Below the pieces are notes generated by a model that saw nothing but the letters and a program-made list of their open reading frames with translations, was not told the DNA's origin and did not search any database. From positions 1 to 5,047 of the forward strand of contig JAAZYJ010000371.1 in the NCBI GenBank assembly GCA_014239715.1: a stretch of DNA of 5,047 nucleotides, in the 5' to 3' direction. This stretch comes from Flavobacteriales bacterium (lineage in GTDB: Bacteria; Bacteroidota; Bacteroidia; Flavobacteriales; Parvicellaceae). Below, piece after piece: positions 1 to 5,047 of this stretch; position 1 is the first letter of the stretch, and the number at the start of each line of letters is the position of its first letter. A program made the position numbers and the translations under genes.

Positions 1-2
1 CA

Positions 3-416
3 AAAATGCAAGGACAATTCACATCAGGCGCATGCAGCATAACGCAAAGGGCGGTAATAACTGCATTAGAGGCAGACCCGAGTGTCACTCAGGATATGAG
101 AAATGAGTTCTTAAAAAGACGCGATCTTGTGCTGGAACGATTGAGTAATATGGAAGGAGTTAAAACAAATACACCACCGGGTGCATTCTATGTTTTCCCT
201 GACATTTCTTCTTATTTTGGAAAATCAACCGGAAAGCAAACCGTTAAGAATGCGTCAGATCTGTGTCTGTATTTGTTGGAGCATGCCAACGTCGCCGTTG
301 TTACCGGAACAGCTTTTGGTGATCCCGATTGTATCAGAATATCATACGCAGCGTCTGAGACACTGCTTACTGAAGCCATGAATAGAATTGAAAAAGCCCT
401 GAACCAACTTGCCTGA
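3..416 (+). CDS. PLP-dependent aspartate-type aminotransferase, C-terminal part (5' end outside window)
   Basis: This is the last ~137 codons of a fold-type I, class I/II aminotransferase, probably aspartate or a related amino acid with 2-oxoglutarate. The frame is open from base 3, so the ATG at 6 is an internal methionine. Such enzymes run to about 395-400 residues, so roughly two thirds, including the PLP-binding lysine, is missing upstream. Counting that Met as residue 1, the fragment opens with the QGQFTSGACSITQ block typical of bacterial aspartate aminotransferases. It continues with PPGAFYVFPD (57-66), VVTGTAFGD (98-106) and CIRISYAAS (109-117). Arg111 matches the conserved arginine that binds the substrate alpha-carboxylate. 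The protein should be cytoplasmic. It ends with TGA three bases before the trkH start, which suggests co-transcription and perhaps translational coupling. The family is clear; exact substrate preference cannot be read from this fragment. Confidence 0.93.
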   Translation, partial: KMQGQFTSGACSITQRAVITALEADPSVTQDMRNEFLKRRDLVLERLSNMEGVKTNTPPGAFYVFPDISSYFGKSTGKQTVKNASDLCLYLLEHANVAVVTGTAFGDPDCIRISYAASETLLTEAMNRIEKALNQLA

Positions 417-419
417 TGC

Positions 420-1676
420 ATGAGTCTTAACAAGATTAGAGAGCGGATCAACTTAAAACTTTATGGAAGTAAAGAGCGGGTTCTAAAGGCGCTTCGGATC
501 GTTAATCTTCTCGTTTCTATAAGTGCCATTGCAACACTAATCTATTTGTATGGTTTTCAGCATTCTACCGCAGAACAAGACAACCTGCTACACATCATTA
601 AAGCAAGCTTCATCTTTTACATCTGCCAATATGTAATTCGCTTTCTTTACGACTTCCACCCAACACAATTTCTCAAGAAAACATGGATCGAAGGATCGAT
701 CATGCTCTTTTTGTTAATTGAAGGGATCAGCTATAACTTTTTTGATGTCCTGTTGATCGAAGAGATCTTTCAACGAATGGGAATCAGCTCTTTTACTGAC
801 GTTACCACCTTTTTTATTCAAGGCTACTTTTTCATAGTCGTATTCCTGGAGCTAAAACGATCCTCGTCGCTCTTTCCTAAGATCAAACTGCATCCTGCAG
901 TAGTGTTTATGATGAGCTTCCTGTTTATTATCCTGGCTGGTACTGGCCTGCTGATGCTGCCTGAAATGTCGCAACCAACAATTGATCTCGGGTTTACAGA
1001 TGCATTTTTCATGTCGACATCTGCAACCTGTGTTACAGGTCTTGGAGTAGTTGAAATGACAGATTTCACCTACAAAGGTCAAGTGATCATCCTGATACTG
1101 ATCAAGCTGGGTGGACTGAATATAATTGCGTTTGGATTCATTTTTATTTTAATGAACAAAATTGGACTTGGTGTAAAGCAAGATTCGCTTGTTGAGGATT
1201 TTGTAAATACGGATGCCGTTCACAATACGAGAAGTGTTCTGAAGAAAATAGTTTTTTGGAGTCTGGGGATAGAGCTTCTGGGTGCGCTGATCTTATTTCC
1301 GTTGTGGGGAGTCGGTGATTTCCAGACAATAGGAGATCAGGTGTTCAGCTCCATCTTCCATTCTGTTTCAGCTTTCAACAATGCGGGCTTATCCCTATTC
1401 GAAGGAGGACTCTACAATGAGATGGTTAGAGATAATTATCTGGTGCATCTCGTAATTACAATTCTGGTTTTCTTCGGGGCACTTGGATTTGTTGCCATTT
1501 TCAATCTATTAGACCCAAAATCCCTTAGAGATCGGATGAAATATCCTTGGAAACAAATTTCATTCAGCACAAAAATAGCGTTGTACTTCTCGCTTATATT
1601 TGTGGTTATAGGTACGGTTGGATTCTATTTCTTGGAATACAACAATACATTGGTAGGAAAGAACTTTGGTGAGTAA
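420..1676 (+). CDS. trkH: TrkH-family potassium transporter, 5' part (pore repeats 1, 2 and first helix of repeat 3)
   Basis: This 418-codon segment is the N-terminal two thirds of a TrkH-type potassium transporter. The first ~150 residues hold extra hydrophobic stretches (about 26-45, 60-77, 91-107, 131-145), an N-terminal extension that makes it longer than a minimal KtrB. Pore repeat 1 follows: helix ~159-180, pore helix ~193-203, filter TCVTGL (203-208), second helix ~220-246. Repeat 2 is helix ~275-295, filter AFNNAGLS (318-325), second helix ~341-363. Only the first helix of repeat 3 (~383-405) is present before the TAA. The ATG at 420 is favoured because it lies three bases after the aminotransferase TGA. 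A protein ending here would lack two of the four filter segments and should not form a normal pore alone. Frame and family are secure; its status as a separate functional gene is doubtful. Confidence 0.8.
   Translation: MSLNKIRERINLKLYGSKERVLKALRIVNLLVSISAIATLIYLYGFQHSTAEQDNLLHIIKASFIFYICQYVIRFLYDFHPTQFLKKTWIEGSIMLFLLIEGISYNFFDVLLIEEIFQRMGISSFTDVTTFFIQGYFFIVVFLELKRSSSLFPKIKLHPAVVFMMSFLFIILAGTGLLMLPEMSQPTIDLGFTDAFFMSTSATCVTGLGVVEMTDFTYKGQVIILILIKLGGLNIIAFGFIFILMNKIGLGVKQDSLVEDFVNTDAVHNTRSVLKKIVFWSLGIELLGALILFPLWGVGDFQTIGDQVFSSIFHSVSAFNNAGLSLFEGGLYNEMVRDNYLVHLVITILVFFGALGFVAIFNLLDPKSLRDRMKYPWKQISFSTKIALYFSLIFVVIGTVGFYFLEYNNTLVGKNFGE
1674..1676 (+). other. In-frame TAA stop within trkH, followed directly by ATG
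   Basis: The bases around the break read GAG TAA ATG ATC in the trkH frame. TAA lies between a complete first helix and the pore helix of repeat 3, where homologues continue without interruption. A one-base change from AAA, CAA or GAA would restore a full-length protein. The same codon, TAA, ends ubiE at 3011-3013 at the expected family length, so UAA is a normal stop in this genome and code reassignment is unlikely. Confidence 0.85.
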
Positions 1677-2255
1677 ATGATCACCTCACTTTTTCAATCC
1701 GTTACAAGAACTTCAGGGTTCAGCACAGTCGATTTCAATGCCTCCGACGGTTTTGGCTTAGGCGTTCCGTTTCTGATCCTGATGCTCTTTCTTATGTTTG
1801 TAGGCTCTTCCTCCAGCTCAACAGGTGGTGGGATCAAGACTTCTACTTTCGCCATCATTTGGGCCTCGTTTACAAAGACTATCAGAAGCAAGAAGTATCC
1901 CGCCATCTTTAAGCGGACCATTTCACAAGATCTAATTGGAAAAGCGTTTGCGGTACTTCTGATTTTTATTGGCGGAAATTTAATCTGTATTTTTGCACTG
2001 TCAATTACCGAAAGTGAAATTCTTGCTACGCAAGGCAGAACGATTTTGGATCTGGTTTTTGAAGAGGTGTCGGCGTTTGGTACAGTTGGGCTGAGTACCG
2101 GAATCACTTCGGACCTTACCGATGCCGGCAAATACATCATCGTAATATCGATGTTTGTTGGAAGAGTTGGAACATTAACGATTGCCTATTTGTTTGGTAA
2201 GAAACTACTAAGCAGAAATTACAAATATCCAAGTGGACACACTATGGTTGGATAG
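1677..2255 (+). CDS. trkH: TrkH-family potassium transporter, 3' part (rest of repeat 3 and repeat 4)
   Basis: This 192-codon segment continues the trkH frame directly after the TAA. It begins at the pore helix of repeat 3 (SLFQSVTRTSGFSTVDF, 4-20, filter Gly14). The repeat 3 second helix (~30-44) follows with its small-residue loop SSSSSTGGGIKTST (44-57), which in TrkH/KtrB forms the intramembrane gate loop. Repeat 4 has helix ~88-110, filter SAFGTVGLSTG (132-142) and last helix ~152-174 with the family motif GRVGTLT (162-168). The ATG at 1677 touches the stop codon, so reinitiation is formally possible. However, I see no well-spaced Shine-Dalgarno: an AGGAAAG lies about 15 bases upstream, too far for the usual spacing. 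A product starting here would lack the membrane helix that normally precedes the pore helix. It is best read as the tail of an interrupted gene. Confidence 0.72.
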   Translation: MITSLFQSVTRTSGFSTVDFNASDGFGLGVPFLILMLFLMFVGSSSSSTGGGIKTSTFAIIWASFTKTIRSKKYPAIFKRTISQDLIGKAFAVLLIFIGGNLICIFALSITESEILATQGRTILDLVFEEVSAFGTVGLSTGITSDLTDAGKYIIVISMFVGRVGTLTIAYLFGKKLLSRNYKYPSGHTMVG

Positions 2256-2284
2256 TAATGAAAATGAACTAAATCAACTGACGA

Positions 2285-3013
2285 ATGGGGACAAAGATCA
2301 CACCATACAATGACCAGGGTGCTACGAAGAAGGAACAGGTAGCGGAGATGTTCGACAATATCTCTGAAAAATACGACTTCCTGAACCATTTTCTTTCTGC
2401 AGGAATCGACAGAAGCTGGAGAAAAAAAGCAATTAATTTATTAGAACCTTACCAACCTAAAACAATCCTGGATATTGCAACCGGAACAGCTGACTTTGCC
2501 ATTGCTGCTCTAAAGCTAAACCCTGATCAGGTCATTGGTGTCGACATTTCTGAAGGTATGCTGGAACAAGGTAAAGTTAAGATCCGGAAAAAAGGATTGA
2601 CAGATAAGATCACCTTACAGTACGGGGATTCAGAAAAATTACCCTTTGATGATGAATCATTTGATGCATTGACCGTTGGATTCGGGGTAAGGAATTATGA
2701 GAACCTTGAAAATGGCTTAACTGACATGCTGAGGGTGCTAAAGCCAAACGGAATAGCTGTGCTCCTGGAATTCTCTAAACCCAAAAGTTTTCCGGCAAAA
2801 CAATTTTTCAGTCTTTACAACAATCGGCTGCTTCCGCTGATCGGAAAGACTGTTTCAAAAGATCCAAGGGCATACACATACCTTCCGGAGTCTATCGCGG
2901 CTTTTCCCGAAGGTGACGACTTTTTAGCAATAATGAAAACAGTTGGTTACAGGGAAGTGAAATTCAAAAAAGTGTCAGGTGGAGTCGCATCTATCTACTT
3001 GGGACAAAAATAA
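2285..3013 (+). CDS. ubiE: Demethylmenaquinone methyltransferase (UbiE/MenG)
   Basis: This cytoplasmic, membrane-associated SAM-dependent methyltransferase carries out the C-methylation that converts demethylmenaquinone to menaquinone. In organisms with ubiquinone the same family acts on a benzoquinol, but Bacteroidota normally use menaquinone, so the MenG role is inferred. At 242 residues it has the usual length. The family signature YDFLNHFLSAGIDRSW spans 30-45. SAM-binding motif I is LDIATGTADF (62-71), and the acidic strand-2 motif is VDISEGML (86-93). GDSEKLPFDDESFDAL (114-129) and VGFGVRN (131-137) follow. The second signature is RVLKPNGIAVLLEFS (150-164), with Asn where Gly is usual, a mild deviation. 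YTYLPESIAAFP (197-208) and GGVASIYLG (232-240) complete the family pattern. The ATG at 2285 gives an N-terminus of normal length. The gene starts 29 bases after the trkH TAG, with no terminator visible between them. Confidence 0.96.
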   Translation: MGTKITPYNDQGATKKEQVAEMFDNISEKYDFLNHFLSAGIDRSWRKKAINLLEPYQPKTILDIATGTADFAIAALKLNPDQVIGVDISEGMLEQGKVKIRKKGLTDKITLQYGDSEKLPFDDESFDALTVGFGVRNYENLENGLTDMLRVLKPNGIAVLLEFSKPKSFPAKQFFSLYNNRLLPLIGKTVSKDPRAYTYLPESIAAFPEGDDFLAIMKTVGYREVKFKKVSGGVASIYLGQK

Positions 3014-3053
3014 AAGGCTTGTACAATCGTTTTTATATTTTTGACTCTTGAAC

Positions 3054-3767
3054 ATGAAACGTGTAATCGCAATAATAAGCATCTTGCTGTGTGTCCAGAT
3101 GAATTACGGGCAAAAGCAAAGCGGCATGGAGAACCTTGCTGAATTTGATGAGAGGTTATTTCATTTTGGGTTTACACTGGGCTATAACAAGTCCAACTTC
3201 AGGATGATCACAAATACAAGTAATTATTCATTAAACGGAGACTCACTGATAGGAGTTGCCGCTGAACCTATGTCCGGATTTAATCTTGGGATCGTCACTG
3301 CAATGCACCTAACTCAAAGTTTGAAAATGCGTTTCATTCCCTCATTGTCATTTCAAGAGAGAAACGTAAAATATACATACCAGATCCCTAGCATTGGGGA
3401 CACGACTGCAACAAGTGAGCAAAGGGTAGAATCTACCTTTTTGGATTTCCCACTCAATTTCAAATTCAGGACCTATCGCGCATCCAATTTCGCTGCTTCG
3501 TTTCTTGTCGGCGCTAAATATAGCCTTGACATGGCATCACAAAAAGACGTAACCGAAGATGATATTCTGAAAATAAATAAACCGGATTTCTCATTTGAGC
3601 TAGGAGTCGGAACAGATTTTTTTCTTCAATATTTTAAGTTCGGCCTGGAGCTTAAATTTTCAATGGGCATACCAAACTCTCTTATTCAGGAGAATAACCA
3701 ATGGAGCAGGCCTATAGATAGCTTAAAAAACCAAATGTGGTTGCTCTCCATCACCTTTGAAGGGTAG
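3054..3767 (+). CDS. porT: Type IX secretion system outer-membrane protein PorT
   Basis: This 237-residue protein matches the PorT/SprT family, a predicted outer-membrane beta-barrel needed for type IX secretion, which in Bacteroidota exports proteases, adhesins and gliding components. A signal peptide spans about 1-19 (MKR, hydrophobic core VIAIISILLC, probable cleavage near NYG/Q). Cys13 is preceded by Leu, so there is no lipobox. Family-like blocks are NLAEFDERLFHFGFTLGYN (27-45), GFNLGIV (75-81), RFIPSLSFQERNVKYTY (93-109), VESTFLDFPLNFKFR (125-139) and FELGVGTDFFLQYFKF (181-196). Alternating aromatic and hydrophobic strands fit a barrel, and the chain ends on a beta-strand (WLLSITFEG). 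I chose the ATG at 3054; a TTG at 3048 would add only two residues and gives no better signal peptide. It lies about 40 bases after ubiE. Assignment rests on remembered family pattern; a general PorT-like barrel is the alternative. Confidence 0.85.
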   Translation: MKRVIAIISILLCVQMNYGQKQSGMENLAEFDERLFHFGFTLGYNKSNFRMITNTSNYSLNGDSLIGVAAEPMSGFNLGIVTAMHLTQSLKMRFIPSLSFQERNVKYTYQIPSIGDTTATSEQRVESTFLDFPLNFKFRTYRASNFAASFLVGAKYSLDMASQKDVTEDDILKINKPDFSFELGVGTDFFLQYFKFGLELKFSMGIPNSLIQENNQWSRPIDSLKNQMWLLSITFEG

Positions 3768-3804
3768 CACTTGAAATGAAATAGAAAGGTTACTTTTAGA
3801 TATT

Positions 3805-5047
3805 ATGGCTGAAACAATTGAACTTTCAACCAACACGGAAAATGGATATTCGGAAAATTTGACCCAGTTCATAATGGAAGAGTTGAACCTTCCATCAGAA
3901 GCACATTTTACAATACTAAAGCGTTCCATTGACGCAAGAAGAAAGCCAATCAAGATCTTACTGCGAATTGAATTCGATCGGAAGAATCCGATACATTCAA
4001 TTGCTGCGCCCAAATTCCCTGCAGTAAAATCTCAAGCTGACACAGTGCATATCATCGGGGCAGGTCCAGCCGGTTTGTTTGCCGGTTTAAGAGCAATTGA
4101 AAATGGAATTAAACCGATCATATATGAAAGGGGGAAAACGGTCAAAGACAGAAGAAGAGACCTGGCTAAGATCAACAAGGAACATCAGGTAGATCCGGAT
4201 TCCAATTATTGCTTCGGCGAAGGAGGTGCGGGAACCTACTCAGATGGTAAACTATACACCCGAAGTAAGAAAAGAGGTGATGTGCGGGACGTGTTGAACA
4301 AACTGGTTCAATTCGGAGCTCCTGAACGCATTCTTTACGATGCACACCCGCACATTGGAACGAACAAGCTGCCGCAGATCATTGAAGCAATTAGAAATAC
4401 AATTACCAAAGCAGGTGGTGAAGTTAAATTTCAATGCAAGCTTACCGACCTTATCCTTGAGGGTGATCAAATTACCGGCATTGAGATCAATCATTCTGAA
4501 AAAATAGCGGCCACCAACATTGTTCTGGCAACCGGTCATTCTGCAAGAGATGTCTTTGAGCTGCTGCACAAAAAAAACATAGAGCTGGAGTTTAAACCAT
4601 TCGCCCTCGGAGTCCGCATTGAACACCAACAATCCTTGATCGATAAGATTCAGTACAAAGCTGAAGCCAGAGGTGAATTTCTTCCTCCTTCCTCCTATCG
4701 ATTGGCTACACAAATAAATGGCAGAGGGGTTTACTCATTTTGCATGTGCCCGGGTGGGATTATTGCTCCTTGTGCAACCAGCCAAAAAGAAGTGGTAACC
4801 AACGGGTGGTCTCCAAGCAAACGAAACAACCCCTGGTCGAACTCAGGTATTGTTACAGAAGTGCGATACAATGATATTCCTGAATTTCATAAATACGGTC
4901 CGTTGGCGGGTATGGAATTTCAAAAACATGTAGAATACAACTGCTGGAAAATTGCCGGTGAAAGTCAGGCAGTACCTGCACAAAGAATGGTGGATTTCAC
5001 CAAAAATAGAACATCCACTACCCTTCCCGATTCCTCCTATATACCCG
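3805..5047 (+). CDS. FAD-dependent dehydrogenase, COG2509-type, N-terminal part (3' end outside window)
   Basis: The reading frame is open from ATG 3805 to the window end: 414 complete codons, with perhaps another ~100 missing. A ~75-residue N-terminal region contains ILKRSIDARRKPIKI (37-51), a conserved feature of this family. The FAD-binding Rossmann motif follows: VHIIGAGPAGLFAGL (81-95), with the acidic residue after strand 2 in IYERG (106-110). Next come FGEGGAGTYSDGKLYTR (137-153), the second dinucleotide-fold motif IVLATGHSARDVFELL (239-254), PFALGVRIEH (265-274) and FCMCPGGIIAPC (312-323) with VVTNGWS (330-336). These place it among flavoproteins annotated as uncharacterised FAD-dependent dehydrogenases. 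To my knowledge the substrate is not established, so no function is assigned. It should be a soluble cytoplasmic protein, as there is no signal peptide or membrane helix. The start is 37 bases after porT. Family assignment is strong; biological role unknown. Confidence 0.9.
   Translation, partial: MAETIELSTNTENGYSENLTQFIMEELNLPSEAHFTILKRSIDARRKPIKILLRIEFDRKNPIHSIAAPKFPAVKSQADTVHIIGAGPAGLFAGLRAIENGIKPIIYERGKTVKDRRRDLAKINKEHQVDPDSNYCFGEGGAGTYSDGKLYTRSKKRGDVRDVLNKLVQFGAPERILYDAHPHIGTNKLPQIIEAIRNTITKAGGEVKFQCKLTDLILEGDQITGIEINHSEKIAATNIVLATGHSARDVFELLHKKNIELEFKPFALGVRIEHQQSLIDKIQYKAEARGEFLPPSSYRLATQINGRGVYSFCMCPGGIIAPCATSQKEVVTNGWSPSKRNNPWSNSGIVTEVRYNDIPEFHKYGPLAGMEFQKHVEYNCWKIAGESQAVPAQRMVDFTKNRTSTTLPDSSYIP

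Larger units (their letters stand above)
420..2255 (+). pseudogene. trkH: TrkH/KtrB-family potassium uptake protein gene, interrupted by in-frame TAA
   Basis: Taken as one gene, this is a 612-codon reading frame (611 sense-or-interrupted codons plus TAG) for an inner-membrane potassium transporter of the TrkH/KtrB superfamily, broken only by the TAA at 1674-1676. The two parts share a frame, so no indel is involved. The four pore repeats are complete across both parts. Their filter glycines lie in TCVTGL and FNNAGLS (5' part, G207 and G323) and in RTSGFS and FGTVGLS (3' part, G14 and G138). Read across the stop, the sequence is GE-[stop]-MITSLFQSV; homologues as I recall them have a polar residue, often Lys, here, so AAA to TAA is a plausible single-base origin. 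Nothing else looks decayed. Whether this is a true pseudogene, a sequencing error or a tolerated split cannot be decided from the sequence. No TrkA/KtrA partner gene is next to it. Confidence 0.72.

Noticed and set aside
686..767. Six GATC sites within about 80 bases of trkH
   Set aside because: They sit in ordinary coding sequence, mostly as Ile and Asp/Glu codon contexts, and similar GATC-containing ATC codons recur throughout the gene. There are no DnaA boxes or AT-rich repeats to suggest an origin.
824..1329. Three short minus-strand open frames inside the 5' part of trkH
   Set aside because: They lie opposite the filter and helix segments of repeats 1 and 2, resemble no family I know, and have no separate start signals.
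1694..2140. 148-codon open frame on the minus strand opposite the 3' part of trkH
   Set aside because: It is antisense to a strongly conserved membrane protein region, has low-complexity composition and no recognisable motif, so it is a shadow of the trkH coding strand.
3019..3026. Perfect 8-base palindrome TTGTACAA followed by a T-rich stretch after ubiE
   Set aside because: It has no loop and too short a stem for a rho-independent terminator, and there is no second copy nearby to suggest an operator.
3036..3043. TATTTTTG, matching the Bacteroidota -7 promoter box TAnnTTTG, just before porT
   Set aside because: No TTTG or TTG element lies about 19-21 bases upstream (the nearest, at 3019-3021, is only ~14 bases away), and a transcript from it would start almost on the porT start codon. 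In AT-rich spacer an 8-base match of this looseness is expected by chance.
3770..3798. Possible weak promoter (CTTG, 17 bases, TACTTTTA) before the FAD-dependent dehydrogenase
   Set aside because: Both boxes deviate from the TTTG / TAnnTTTG consensus and the spacing is short, so the support is too weak to annotate.
4252..4713. 153-codon open frame on the minus strand opposite the FAD-dependent dehydrogenase
   Set aside because: The plus strand here encodes clear flavoprotein motifs in an open frame that runs off the window; the minus frame has no recognisable domain.

Overview
This 5,047-base window looks like a piece of a Bacteroidota chromosome. The main evidence is a PorT-type protein of the type IX secretion system (T9SS), which is largely confined to that phylum. 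Supporting signs are a long TrkH-type potassium transporter, a menaquinone methyltransferase of the usual Bacteroidota length, an AT-leaning composition, and starts without convincing Shine-Dalgarno sequences. I cannot place it below phylum level. All genes lie on the + strand and are tightly packed; gaps run from 3 to about 40 bases. There is no RNA gene, insertion sequence, CRISPR array, convincing hairpin terminator or gene-free stretch above 300 bases.

Layout: (1) 3-416 is the C-terminal third of a PLP-dependent aspartate-type aminotransferase whose beginning lies upstream of the window. (2) 420-2255 is a TrkH/KtrB-family potassium transporter gene interrupted by an in-frame TAA at 1674-1676, giving a 418-codon 5' part and a 192-codon 3' part in the same frame. 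(3) 2285-3013 is ubiE/menG, the last methylation step of menaquinone synthesis. (4) 3054-3767 is porT, a predicted outer-membrane beta-barrel component of the T9SS. (5) 3805 to the window end is the N-terminal part (414 codons) of a large FAD-dependent dehydrogenase of the uncharacterised COG2509 type.

The genes do not form one obvious pathway. They read as a housekeeping cluster covering amino-acid metabolism, potassium uptake, respiratory quinone synthesis and protein secretion. The close spacing suggests partial co-transcription. No potassium-channel regulatory subunit (TrkA/KtrA) is present here.

The one real anomaly is the nonsense codon in trkH. It falls between the first membrane helix and the pore helix of the third of four pore repeats, and everything on both sides is intact. 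A recent nonsense mutation or a base-calling error is the most economical explanation; readthrough or stop-start reinitiation (TAAATG) is possible but less likely. I saw no convincing undescribed system here.
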